From Hydrogenophaga sp. (GTDB lineage Bacteria > Pseudomonadota > Gammaproteobacteria > Burkholderiales > Burkholderiaceae_C): 42,705 bases of DNA. Location of the stretch: the NCBI GenBank assembly GCA_018335615.1, contig JAGXRS010000463.1, forward strand, positions 1-42,705, given 5' to 3'. Positions within the stretch are counted from its first letter, which is position 1. Each line of letters begins with the position of its first letter. A model generated the notes under the pieces. That model was not told the origin of the DNA. It did not search any database and saw nothing but the letters and a program-made list of their open reading frames with translations. Of the stretch, positions 8,756 to 16,945 are shown piece after piece. The position numbers and the translations under genes are program-made.

Positions 8756-9244
8756 ATGCGCAAGATCGTCTCTCTCGCGCTGCTCGCCCTCGCCCTGGGC
8801 CTCGGCGGCTGCGCAACCACCAGCCAGTACGGCAACTTCGTCCAGTCGGCCGCGCTCGATCAGCAGAAGCTCGCCACCGACGCGGTGCAGCAGCTCGCCA
8901 CGCTGTACGCGCCGGCGCGCACGCGCCTGGAGCTGCAACAGCCGACGCCCGATCCGTTCGGCCAGGCGCTCGTCAAGTCGCTGCGCGACAAGGGCTATGC
9001 CCTCCTGGAGTACGCCCCGGCCGGCGCTTCCACGCAGGCCCCGGCCTCGGCGGCATCGCAGGCGAGCGCACCGGCCACCACGGCCGCGTCGGGCGGCCTG
9101 CCGTTGCGCTACGTGCTCGACCAGGCTGGCGACTCGAACCTGTACCGCCTGACCTTGATGGTCGGCAATCAATCCATCACCCGCCCTTACCTGGCGCAAA
9201 ACGGCACGTTCGCGCCGGCCGGGTACTGGGTGCGCAAGGAGTGA
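8756..9244 (+). CDS. trbH: TrbH, VirB7-like lipoprotein
   Basis: The 162-residue protein has a lipoprotein signal peptide with lipobox LGLGGC, so Cys should be acylated and anchored in the outer membrane next to TrbG. The middle is rich in Ala, Gln and Pro. GGAGGA at 8743-8748 is correctly spaced for ATG 8756; a GTG two codons earlier overlaps the trbG stop. TrbH is larger than classical VirB7. Confidence 0.93.
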   Translation: MRKIVSLALLALALGLGGCATTSQYGNFVQSAALDQQKLATDAVQQLATLYAPARTRLELQQPTPDPFGQALVKSLRDKGYALLEYAPAGASTQAPASAASQASAPATTAASGGLPLRYVLDQAGDSNLYRLTLMVGNQSITRPYLAQNGTFAPAGYWVRKE

Positions 9245-9248
9245 CGCC

Positions 9249-10670
9249 ATGACAGAAAACGCCGATCAGATGGCACCTGACGCTTCGCCTGGCGAAGTGT
9301 CCAAGAAGGCGGGCGTCCGTCGCGTCAACAACATGCCCATGTACATCCTCGGCGGCGTCCTGCTGTCGTTCGTGCTGGTCATGGCCCTGGTCGCGGCGGA
9401 TCGCGCGGCCAAGCAGAACGCGCCGGCGGACGGCCCCAAGGAGAAGGCCGGCAACACGTCGATGTTCGCCAAGGAGATCGCAGGCGACAAGACCGGCGGC
9501 TTGATCGAGCCGGCAAGCCCGCTCAAGGTGCCCGACATGCCGACCGGCCCGGCGTCGGCTCCGCTGGAGATCGCGCGGCCGTCCAACCCGGACGCGCCGC
9601 CGGCCCCGCCGGCCAACCCCGGCAACCCGGGCCAGCCGGTGAACGACGACGAGGCCCAGCGCATCCGCATGGCGAAGATGCAGATGTTCGGCGAAGCCGT
9701 GAAGGCCAAGACCACCGTGCGCGTGGATGCCCCGCGTAGCAACGGCTCCGCGCCGGGTGGCCCGAGCACCTACACCGGCACGCCGCAGACGCGCGATGAA
9801 ATGCTGAACCGCATCGCAGCGGTGCAGCAGCAAATCGACGCGCAGCGCAGCAACGATCCGACCGCCGCCTATCAAGCACGCCTGGCGCAGATTCGCGGCA
9901 TGGGCGTCGGTGGTGGCGGCGCGGCTCCGGCCGCCGGCGGCATGGGCGCGGGCGGTGCGCCGCAGCTCCTGCAAACCTCGACCAGCGGCGGCGGGCGCAA
10001 CAGCATGGCGCAGTTCGGCCAAGGTGGGCAGGGCGACCGCTGGAAGCTGGATTCGCAGCCGGAAGCGCCGCGCACACCGTTCGAGCTGCGCGCGGGCTTC
10101 GTCGTGCCGGCCACGCTCATTTCGGGCATCAACTCCGATCTGCCGGGCCAAATCATGGCCCAGGTCGCGCAGGACGTGTACGACACACCGACCGGCAAGC
10201 ACCTGTTGATCCCGCAGGGATCGCGCCTCGTCGGCTCGTATTCGAGCGACGTGGCCTACGGCCAAGCGCGCGTGCTGGTTGCGTGGCAACGCATCGTGTT
10301 CCCCGATGGCAAGGCGATGGACATTGGCGCGATGCCAGGCGCGGACAGCGCGGGATACGCGGGCTTCCACGACCAGGTGAACAACCACTATGTGCGCCTG
10401 TTCGGCTCGGCCTTCCTCATGTCCGGCGTGACAGCAGGCATCACCTACAGCCAACGCCAGAACCAGGCCACAAACACCTATGGCGCACCGAGCGCCAGCA
10501 GTGCCCTAAGCGAAGCCCTCGGCCAGCAGCTCGGCCAGGTTACGGCGCAACTCATCGCCAAGAACCTGAGCATTTCGCCGACGCTGGAAATTCGGCCGGG
10601 GTATCGCTTCAACGTCGTGGTCACGAAGGACATGACGTTTTCCAAGCCGTACCGTTCCTTCGATTACTAA
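9249..10670 (+). CDS. trbI: TrbI, VirB10-like channel protein
   Basis: The 473-residue protein has a short cytoplasmic tail, one membrane helix (MYILGGVLLSFVLVMALVA), a long Pro/Gly/Ala-rich periplasmic linker and a C-terminal VirB10 domain from about residue 270 (FELRAGFVVPATLISGINSDLPGQ). VirB10 proteins span both membranes and gate the channel. It begins 4 bp after trbH. Confidence 0.96.
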   Translation: MTENADQMAPDASPGEVSKKAGVRRVNNMPMYILGGVLLSFVLVMALVAADRAAKQNAPADGPKEKAGNTSMFAKEIAGDKTGGLIEPASPLKVPDMPTGPASAPLEIARPSNPDAPPAPPANPGNPGQPVNDDEAQRIRMAKMQMFGEAVKAKTTVRVDAPRSNGSAPGGPSTYTGTPQTRDEMLNRIAAVQQQIDAQRSNDPTAAYQARLAQIRGMGVGGGGAAPAAGGMGAGGAPQLLQTSTSGGGRNSMAQFGQGGQGDRWKLDSQPEAPRTPFELRAGFVVPATLISGINSDLPGQIMAQVAQDVYDTPTGKHLLIPQGSRLVGSYSSDVAYGQARVLVAWQRIVFPDGKAMDIGAMPGADSAGYAGFHDQVNNHYVRLFGSAFLMSGVTAGITYSQRQNQATNTYGAPSASSALSEALGQQLGQVTAQLIAKNLSISPTLEIRPGYRFNVVVTKDMTFSKPYRSFDY

Positions 10671-10690
10671 CGCCATAGGAGAAAAGCACC

Positions 10691-11455
10691 ATGAAGCCGA
10701 AGTTTTTAGCCGCTAAATTGGCCCTCGTCATTGCTGTTTCGAGCACGCTGGCGGTCACACCTGTGCAGGCTGGCATCCCCGTCATCGACGGCACCAACCT
10801 GTCGCAGAACATCATGACGGCCATCGAATCGGTGGCCCAGACGCTCAAGCAAATTGAGCAGTACAGCACCCAGCTCCAGCAGTATCAAAACCAACTCCAG
10901 AACACGATGGCCCCGGCCGCGTATATCTGGGATCAGGCGCAATCGACCATCAACGGGTTGATGAACGCGGTCAACACGCTGGATTACTACAAGACCCAAC
11001 TCGGCAGCCTGGACAGCTACATCGGCAAGTTCCAGGACGTGAACTACTACAAGAACTCGCCGTGCTTTACGGCGGCAGGGTGCTCCGACGCGGAACGCGC
11101 AGCACTTCGGAATGTGGCCCAGCTCGCGAGCGAGTCGCAGAAGAAGGCCAACGATGCCTTGTTCAAGGGCCTCGATAGGCAGCAAACGAATCTCACGGCC
11201 GATGCAGCGACGTTGCAGCGTCTTCAATCGGCAGCGCAGGGCGCGCAGGGCCAAATGCAGGCCATCGGCTACGCCAACCAGCTCGCCAGCCAGCAGGCCA
11301 ACCAGCTCTTGCAGATTCGTGGCCTGCTGATCGCGCAGCAGAACGCGATGGCAACCAAGATGCAGGCCGACGCCGACAAGGAAGCCCAGCAGGCGGCAGC
11401 GGCCGCACAACTGCGCCAGGGCAGCTACCGGGCCAGCCCGGCGCGCACCTGGTAA
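10691..11455 (+). CDS. trbJ: TrbJ, VirB5-like pilus/mating-pair protein
   Basis: The 254-residue secreted protein has a signal peptide (FLAAKLALVIAVSSTLAVTPVQA) and a long helical, Gln-rich body, as expected of VirB5-family minor pilins. In IncP plasmids TrbJ and TrbK are linked to mating-pair stability and entry exclusion. Codons 5-9 (FLAAK) are written as a KorB operator. Confidence 0.94.
   Translation: MKPKFLAAKLALVIAVSSTLAVTPVQAGIPVIDGTNLSQNIMTAIESVAQTLKQIEQYSTQLQQYQNQLQNTMAPAAYIWDQAQSTINGLMNAVNTLDYYKTQLGSLDSYIGKFQDVNYYKNSPCFTAAGCSDAERAALRNVAQLASESQKKANDALFKGLDRQQTNLTADAATLQRLQSAAQGAQGQMQAIGYANQLASQQANQLLQIRGLLIAQQNAMATKMQADADKEAQQAAAAAQLRQGSYRASPARTW
10705..10717. promoter_or_regulatory. 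KorB operator inside trbJ signal-peptide codons
   Basis: The perfect TTTAGCCGCTAAA palindrome is read in frame as part of FLAAK. No promoter is evident beside it, so it may be a class of KorB site not tied to a local promoter. Confidence 0.82.
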
Positions 11456-11464
11456 GGGGGATTC

Positions 11465-11692
11465 ATGAAAGCAATCAAGGCTCTGTCCTTGGCCTCGGCC
11501 GCCCTCGTGGCGGCCTTGGTCGCCGGCTGCGACAACAAGCCGGCCACGGCCCCCATGCCGGAAGTGAACGACGAGAACTGCAAGCCCGAGAACATCGCCA
11601 AGATCGAGGACAAGGGCGTCCAGCAGGCTTTTTCGTCGCTGTGCTTGCGTCGTGGTGGGGATTTCAAGCCCAGCCCGAAACGCGAATGGTGA
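11465..11692 (+). CDS. trbK: TrbK entry-exclusion lipoprotein
   Basis: The 75-residue lipoprotein has lipobox ALVAGC at residues 19-24. In IncP plasmids TrbK sits in the envelope of a plasmid-bearing cell and blocks entry of a second IncP plasmid. It starts 9 bp after trbJ and ends just before trbL. Confidence 0.94.
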   Translation: MKAIKALSLASAALVAALVAGCDNKPATAPMPEVNDENCKPENIAKIEDKGVQQAFSSLCLRRGGDFKPSPKREW

Positions 11693-11702
11693 GGTGCTGA
11701 CG

Positions 11703-13421
11703 ATGAGAATGCCAGCCAATCTAAAAACCCTCGCCCTGCCGCTGTTCGTCTGGCTGGCGTTCTTCGCGGTCGATGCCCACGCGGCCATCGACAACGCCGG
11801 CGTGTTCGATAGCGTGCTGGATCGCTACCAGGCCGCCGCGAGCGGCTGGGCCGGTGTCATCACCACGGCCGCAACCTGGCTCTTCTGGACGCTGGTTGTG
11901 ATCTCGATGGTCTGGACGTTCGGCATGATGGCCTTGCGCAAGGCCGACATTGGCGAGTTCTTCGCGGAGTTCGTCCGCTTCACGATCTTTACCGGCTTCT
12001 TCTGGTGGGCGCTAACCAACGGCCCTAACTTCGCCTCGTCCATCTATGCGTCGTTGCGGCAGCTCGCCGGCAACGCGACGGGCCTGGGCAATGCTCTGTC
12101 GCCCTCGGGCATCGTGGACGTGGGCTTTGCGATCTTCGACAAGGTGATGGATCAGTCCTCGGTGTGGTCGCCGGTGGACAGCATGGCCGGCATCCTCATG
12201 GCCGTGGCGATCCTGGTCATCCTGGCCCTGGTCGGTGTGAATATGCTTCTGCTGCTCGCGTCGGGCTGGGTGCTCGCCTACGGCGGCGTGTTCTTCCTCG
12301 GCTTCGGTGGTTCGCGCTGGACTTCCGACATGGCGATCAACTACTACAAGGTCGTCCTGGGCGTGGCCGCGCAGCTCTTCGCAATGGTGCTCCTGGTGGG
12401 CATCGGCAAGACCTTCCTCGATGACTACTACTCGCGCATGAGCGCCGGCATCAGCCTCAAGGAAATGGGCGTGATGCTGATCGTCGTCATCATCCTCTTG
12501 GCGTTGGTCAACAAGATTCCGCCGCTCATCGCCGGGATCATCACCGGCGCGAGCGTGGGCGGTGCCGGCATCGGCCAGTTCGGTGCAGGTGCTGCGTTGG
12601 GTGCCGCAGGCATGGCAGCAGCAGCGGCCGCGACCGGCGGCGCCGCTCTGGCCGCCGGCGCAGCCTCGGCCGCCGGTGGTGCCTCTGCCGTCATGGCCGC
12701 CTTCTCGAAGGCCAATGAGAACGTGTCGGCAGGCACGGACGTTATGTCGGCCTTCTCGGGCGGCGGCAGCTCGGGCGGCGGTGCGGGCGGCGGCGGCGAC
12801 GCCGGCACCGGCAGCACGCCCTTCGCTCAGGCTGCGGGCTTTAGCGGCAGCTCCGGCGGTGGCTCTTCGTCGGGTGGCGGCAGCCCCTCGACCGGCAGCA
12901 GCTCGGGCAGCTCGAAGGGCGGCGATAAGGGCGGCGGCAAAGCCGACGCCGGCGGCCAGGGCAGCAGCTCGACGGCCAGCACCGGCAGCAGTGCCGACAA
13001 GGCCGCCAAGAACGAACCCAAGCCCGCCGGCGGGGCAGGGCAAGGGCAGCAGGCCGCACCGGGCAGCACCGGCCCCGGCTTGCTCGCATCGGCCGCATCG
13101 GCCCTCGGCACGGCCGGCCGCATCGCCGCCGACGCCGGCGCGAACTTGGCGAAGGGAACCGCCGATGTTGCCAAGGCCAAAGCCGCGAGCCTGCGCGAAG
13201 CCGCAGCCGAGCGGATCGCCGACACCACTGGCGGAAAGATCGCCGCCGCGATCAAGGCGCAAGGAAGCGGCACGGCCGAGAACATCGACGTGCCCGACCA
13301 GCAGCCCGCGCCGAGCTTCGGCGACAACAGCCTGGCAGGCGGCCCTGCCGATGCCGATCCCGAGTCCGAAGTAGCTGCGTTCGCCAACCGCGAGCAAGGC
13401 CGCGACGGCACAACTGCGTAA
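11703..13421 (+). CDS. trbL: TrbL, VirB6-like polytopic membrane protein
   Basis: The 572-residue protein has a signal-like N-terminus (TLALPLFVWLAFFAVDAHA), then five to six membrane helices up to about residue 300. The low-complexity C-terminal tail is rich in Gly, Ser and Ala. VirB6 proteins form part of the inner-membrane channel. I chose ATG 11703 because the upstream extension overlaps trbK. Confidence 0.95.
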   Translation: MRMPANLKTLALPLFVWLAFFAVDAHAAIDNAGVFDSVLDRYQAAASGWAGVITTAATWLFWTLVVISMVWTFGMMALRKADIGEFFAEFVRFTIFTGFFWWALTNGPNFASSIYASLRQLAGNATGLGNALSPSGIVDVGFAIFDKVMDQSSVWSPVDSMAGILMAVAILVILALVGVNMLLLLASGWVLAYGGVFFLGFGGSRWTSDMAINYYKVVLGVAAQLFAMVLLVGIGKTFLDDYYSRMSAGISLKEMGVMLIVVIILLALVNKIPPLIAGIITGASVGGAGIGQFGAGAALGAAGMAAAAAATGGAALAAGAASAAGGASAVMAAFSKANENVSAGTDVMSAFSGGGSSGGGAGGGGDAGTGSTPFAQAAGFSGSSGGGSSSGGGSPSTGSSSGSSKGGDKGGGKADAGGQGSSSTASTGSSADKAAKNEPKPAGGAGQGQQAAPGSTGPGLLASAASALGTAGRIAADAGANLAKGTADVAKAKAASLREAAAERIADTTGGKIAAAIKAQGSGTAENIDVPDQQPAPSFGDNSLAGGPADADPESEVAAFANREQGRDGTTA

Positions 13422-13438
13422 CCAAGGAGAGTCCAACC

Positions 13439-14026
13439 ATGAAGAAGAAACTGTTTGCCCTGGCCGCCCTCGTGGCAGCCCTCGGATCGACCGCCGGCAC
13501 GGCCAGCGCGCAAGACGTGCTGACCGGCGACACGCGCCTGGCCTGCGAGGCGATCCTGTGCCTGTCGTCGGGCACGCGCCCGAGCGAATGCACGCCGTCG
13601 CTGTCGCGGTACTTCAACATCACGAAGCGCAAGCTGTCGGACACGATCCGCGCCCGCCTGAACTTCCTCCAGCTTTGCCCGGTGGCGAGCCAGACGCCGG
13701 AAATGCAGTCGCTCGTGTCGGCGATCTCGCGCGGCGCTGGCCGGTGCGACGCGCAGTCGCTGAACTCGACGTTGGTGATGTGGACGGGCGGCTACGACGA
13801 TGGGCGCACGTACATCAGCAACCAGTTGCCTGACTACTGCGGGGCCTACACCGGCCACGCCTACACCGACTTCGCCAGCAGCGGCACGCTGCCGCGCTAT
13901 GTCGGGACGCCAGAGCGGGGCGGGTATTGGGTCGAAGCGCGCGACTATGACCGCGCCTTGGCCGAGTACAACGAACGCATCCGGCGCGAGGACGAAGAGC
14001 GCCGCCGTCAGTCCTGGCTGAACTGA
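13439..14026 (+). CDS. trbM: TrbM, periplasmic transfer protein
   Basis: The 195-residue protein has a signal peptide (KLFALAALVAALGSTAGTASA) and six or more cysteines in the mature part (CEAILCLSSG, SECTP, LCP, RCD, DYCG), suggesting disulfides in the periplasm. It belongs to the TrbM/KikA-like family. RP4 trbM is not among the strictly essential genes in E. coli matings. AAGGAGAG lies ahead of the ATG. Confidence 0.93.
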   Translation: MKKKLFALAALVAALGSTAGTASAQDVLTGDTRLACEAILCLSSGTRPSECTPSLSRYFNITKRKLSDTIRARLNFLQLCPVASQTPEMQSLVSAISRGAGRCDAQSLNSTLVMWTGGYDDGRTYISNQLPDYCGAYTGHAYTDFASSGTLPRYVGTPERGGYWVEARDYDRALAEYNERIRREDEERRRQSWLN

Positions 14027-14039
14027 GGGAGGGGAGGGC

Positions 14040-14675
14040 ATGCCGTTCTTCGCCGATCTGCCGCCGCAGCTCCAGGAGCGCGTCGTCTGCTCGATCTCGG
14101 CCGCCGTCAAGTACGAGGTGCCGGTCAACATCGTGTTGGCCGTCGCCGAGAAAGAGGGCGGCAAGCCGGGCCAGTGGGTGCGCAACTCGAATGGCACGCA
14201 TGACGTTGGCCCGATGCAGTTCAACACCGCGTACCTGGGCGACCTGGCCCGATACGGCATCACGGCGAACGATGTGGCGGCTGCCGGCTGCTACTCGTTC
14301 GACCTGGCCGCCTGGCGGCTGCGGATGCACATCCGCAACGACAAGGGCGACCTCTGGACGAAGGCGGCGAACTACCACTCGCGCACGCCGCAGTACAACG
14401 CGGTGTACCGGGCCGACTTGATGCGCAAGGCGTCGAAGTGGGCCGATTGGCTCGAAGCTCGGTTCGTCACGCTTGACGTGACGAAGGCCGGGGCCACGCC
14501 CTCGACGCCCAGCCAGCCCGCGACGGTGGCCCAGCGGGCGACGCCGGCGGCCAGGCCGGCACCAGCACCCCAGCAGGCCGCCCCAGCGGCCGCAGCAGCT
14601 CGCAGCGTGTCGGTGGCCGGCTACGTGCCCCGCACGGTGTCTTTCAACACTTCACGCGAGGGGTCGGCCGAGTAG
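14040..14675 (+). CDS. trbN: TrbN, lytic transglycosylase
   Basis: The 211-residue protein has an SLT-type core: catalytic Glu in VLAVAEKEGG (about residue 40), then GTHDVGPMQFN and the AANYHS segment. It should cut peptidoglycan locally for pilus passage. The C-terminal 60 residues are Ala/Pro-rich. No signal peptide is visible at this start, although GAGGGAGGGGAGGGC just upstream is a strong ribosome-binding region. Confidence 0.92.
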   Translation: MPFFADLPPQLQERVVCSISAAVKYEVPVNIVLAVAEKEGGKPGQWVRNSNGTHDVGPMQFNTAYLGDLARYGITANDVAAAGCYSFDLAAWRLRMHIRNDKGDLWTKAANYHSRTPQYNAVYRADLMRKASKWADWLEARFVTLDVTKAGATPSTPSQPATVAQRATPAARPAPAPQQAAPAAAAARSVSVAGYVPRTVSFNTSREGSAE

Positions 14676-14689
14676 GCCGGCTCTTCCGA

Positions 14690-14702
14690 TTTAGCGGCTA
14701 AA
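14690..14702. promoter_or_regulatory. KorB operator just upstream of trbO
   Basis: The perfect TTTAGCGGCTAAA ends one base before the trbO ATG. It overlaps the position where a ribosome-binding site would lie; no good Shine-Dalgarno is visible for trbO. Confidence 0.85.
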
Positions 14703-14703
14703 C

Positions 14704-14970
14704 ATGGACAAATTCCACGCCTTCATGATGCGGTACACGCTGGGCGTCGGCCGGTTGCTTCAAGCCTATTGCAAGTGGGCGGAAGGGCAGGCCAAGAACC
14801 AGCTCGATTTGCTTCTGCTGGGCCTCGGCCCGATCTTCGCCTTGGGCCTTCTGCTGTGGGCGCTGCCGGCGTGGATCGGCAAGCCCATCGCCTTCGTGCT
14901 CTCACTGCCAGCGCTCTACATCATCTTCCTGGTGCTGCGCGCCTACGCGATTCGCGGGGGCCGGCGCTGA
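14704..14970 (+). CDS. trbO: TrbO, small membrane protein
   Basis: The 88-residue protein has two hydrophobic stretches (LGPIFALGLLLWALPAW and PIAFVLSLPALYIIFLVL). Its exact role is not known to me, and it is non-essential for transfer in RP4. It is followed directly by trbP through a TGATG stop/start overlap. Confidence 0.88.
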   Translation: MDKFHAFMMRYTLGVGRLLQAYCKWAEGQAKNQLDLLLLGLGPIFALGLLLWALPAWIGKPIAFVLSLPALYIIFLVLRAYAIRGGRR

Positions 14971-15668
14971 TGAAGGCCCTGCGGATTCCTGATGGAACCG
15001 TCGAAGCGTTGAAGTGGCTCGCACTGGTTCTCATGACCGGCGATCACGTCAACAAGTACCTGTTCAACGCGACGCTGCCGGTGCTGTTCGAGGCCGGCCG
15101 CGTGGCGCTCCCCCTTTTCGTGTTCGTCCTGGCCTACAACCTGGCCCGGCCGGGCACGCTCGAACGCGGCGTGTACGGCCGCACCATGTCGCGCCTGGCG
15201 ATGTTCGGCGCGCTGGCCTCCGTGTCCTTCGTGGCCCTCGGCGGCCTGTACGCCGGTTGGTGGCCGCTCAACGTGATGTTCACGCTGCTGGTCGTCACGG
15301 CCACGGCTTACCTGGTCGAACGTGGCGGCAAGCTGCACCTGGCGGCCGCCGGCGTGGTGTTCCTGGTCGGCGGCAGCTCGGTCGAATATTGGTGGCCGGC
15401 CGTGGCTTTCGGCCTGGCGGTGTGGTCGTACACGCGCCGGCCGAGCTGGGCCGCCGCGGCGGTCGCGGTGCTGGCCTGCGCGGCCCTGTGGTTCGTCAAT
15501 CGCAACCTGTGGGCCTTGGCAGCCCTGCCGGTGCTCTTCCTGGCCTCGCGGGTGGATGTGCGCGTGCCGCGCCTGCGCTGGGCCTTCTACGCCTATTACC
15601 CGCTGCACCTGGCCTCGCTCTGGTTGATCCGCATCCCCATGAGCAAGGCCGGCTACCTGTTCTTCTGA
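14970..15668 (+). CDS. trbP: TrbP, TraX-like membrane acetyltransferase-family protein
   Basis: The 232-residue polytopic protein has the TraX pattern: KWLALVLMTGDHVNKYLF near the N-terminus, then about eight hydrophobic segments and FYAYYPLHLASLWLI at the end. TraX acetylates F pilin. In IncP, pilin maturation is done by TraF, so TrbP's role is uncertain. ATG 14970 was chosen for its overlap with the trbO stop. Confidence 0.92.
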   Translation: MKALRIPDGTVEALKWLALVLMTGDHVNKYLFNATLPVLFEAGRVALPLFVFVLAYNLARPGTLERGVYGRTMSRLAMFGALASVSFVALGGLYAGWWPLNVMFTLLVVTATAYLVERGGKLHLAAAGVVFLVGGSSVEYWWPAVAFGLAVWSYTRRPSWAAAAVAVLACAALWFVNRNLWALAALPVLFLASRVDVRVPRLRWAFYAYYPLHLASLWLIRIPMSKAGYLFF

Positions 15669-15683
15669 TTGGAGTCCTGCCCC

Positions 15684-16115
15684 ATGCGAAAACCCGTTCT
15701 TCTGGCCCTCTCTCTGGCGTTCCTGGTCAGCGCGCAAAGCGCACTGGCCGCCGGCGACGCCGGCAACTTCGGCACGCCGATCAAGTCCGGCGTATCGGTG
15801 TCCTTCCCCGACAGCAGCGCGACATTCCAGCCGACGCCAGAGGCCCTGGAGCTGCTGGCCGACGCTAGGAATGCGGCGATCATCTACATCAGCGGGCGCA
15901 CCAGCACACTACGGCCCAGCGCGGCCGATGAGGCCCTTGCACTACGCCGTGCGCTCTCGGCCAGGTCGTACTTGGTGGCGCGCGGCGTCTCGCCGCTCAA
16001 GATCATGGTGAACTTCGCATCGGCCGCCGATTTCGTGGCAGACAACTCGACGGCCGAGGGCCGGCGCGAGAACCAGCGCGTGGACATTGAGGTGGTCTAC
16101 ATCCCCACCTACTGA
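15684..16115 (+). CDS. upf30.5: OmpA-like envelope protein (Upf30.5)
   Basis: The 143-residue protein has a signal peptide (PVLLALSLAFLVSAQSALA) and a C-terminal OmpA/MotB peptidoglycan-binding domain. The domain is recognised by SARSYLVARGVSPLKI and the closing GRRENQRVDIEVVY. It is the last gene read in the trb direction and has its own GGAG site at 15671. A role in anchoring the mating apparatus to the cell wall is plausible but unproven. Confidence 0.88.
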   Translation: MRKPVLLALSLAFLVSAQSALAAGDAGNFGTPIKSGVSVSFPDSSATFQPTPEALELLADARNAAIIYISGRTSTLRPSAADEALALRRALSARSYLVARGVSPLKIMVNFASAADFVADNSTAEGRRENQRVDIEVVYIPTY

Positions 16116-16123
16116 GCGATCCG

Positions 16124-16235
16124 GCATCGCCATTCCTGGCGGTGCTGCAGGTCGCTCCAGCAGCTTCGCATCGTCGGCTCTGACGATGCAGGCCCGGCCG
16201 GCTTCCCTTGACAGCATCGCCATTTCTGACGATGC
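16124..16235. repeat. Palindromic repeat cluster between upf30.5 and upf31.0 (3 units)
   Basis: Units lie at 16124-16143, 16168-16189 and 16214-16235, each an imperfect palindrome of the form GCATCGYC-n-GRCGATGC. The first is followed by CTGCAG. The frame of upf31.0 stays open through them, but its ATG and ribosome-binding site lie downstream. Confidence 0.85.
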
Positions 16236-16269
16236 TGGCCAAGTCCCGATTTACTCCAGGAAGAAGGCC

Positions 16270-16944
16270 ATGAGATACCCCGGCGGCAAGGGCGGTGCCG
16301 GCGTCTACCAGACGATCATCAACAACATCCCGCCTCACGACACGTACATCGAAACGCACCTGGGCGGCGGCAACATCCTGGAGCGCAAGCGGCCCGCTGC
16401 CCGCAGCGTCGGCATCGACGTTGATCCCGAGGTGATCGAGGTCTGGCAGCAGCTCGACGTGCCCGGCCTGGAGCTGCACCACGGCGACGCCGTGGCCTGG
16501 CTGGAGTCCCACCAGTTCACCGGCTCCGAGTTCGTCTACGCCGATCCGCCCTACGTGATGGACAGCCGGCGCGGCGGCAAGCTATACCGCCACGAATACG
16601 ACGACGCCGACCACGTGCGGCTGCTCGACGTGCTGGCCGGCTTGCCGTGCGCGGTGATGGTGTCGGGCTACAGCTCAACGATCTATGACAGCTCTCCCTT
16701 GGCGTCATGGAGAACCATCGACTTCAACGCGATGACGCGCGGCGGCATCGCTATCGAACGGCTGTGGATGAACTACCCCGAGCCGGCCGAGCTGCACGAT
16801 CTGCGCTACCTCGGCAGCAACTTCCGCGAGCGCGAGCGCATCAAGCGGAAGAAAGCCCGCTGGCAAGCGAAGCTCGCCAAGCTCGATCCGCTGGAGCGGG
16901 CGGCGATCATGGAATGCCTGCGCGAGCTGGAGGCGGCCGAGTAG
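16270..16944 (+). CDS. upf31.0: DNA N6-adenine methyltransferase (Upf31.0)
   Basis: The 224-residue protein carries motif I-like THLGGGNILERKRPA (about residues 28-43), motif IV DPPY in FVYADPPYVMDS, and RYPGGKGG at the N-terminus, a pattern of Dam-type adenine methylases. No restriction endonuclease is adjacent, so it is an orphan methylase that could protect the plasmid or mark regulatory sites. AGGAAGAAGG precedes ATG 16270. Its stop is 1 bp from the convergent recombinase gene. The target sequence cannot be told from sequence alone. Confidence 0.88.
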   Translation: MRYPGGKGGAGVYQTIINNIPPHDTYIETHLGGGNILERKRPAARSVGIDVDPEVIEVWQQLDVPGLELHHGDAVAWLESHQFTGSEFVYADPPYVMDSRRGGKLYRHEYDDADHVRLLDVLAGLPCAVMVSGYSSTIYDSSPLASWRTIDFNAMTRGGIAIERLWMNYPEPAELHDLRYLGSNFRERERIKRKKARWQAKLAKLDPLERAAIMECLRELEAAE

Positions 16945-16945
16945 G

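Noticed and set aside
16087..16269. N-terminal extension of the adenine methylase through the repeat cluster
   Set aside because: The frame is open, but the ribosome-binding site and the RYPGGKGG start of the family place the ATG at 16270.
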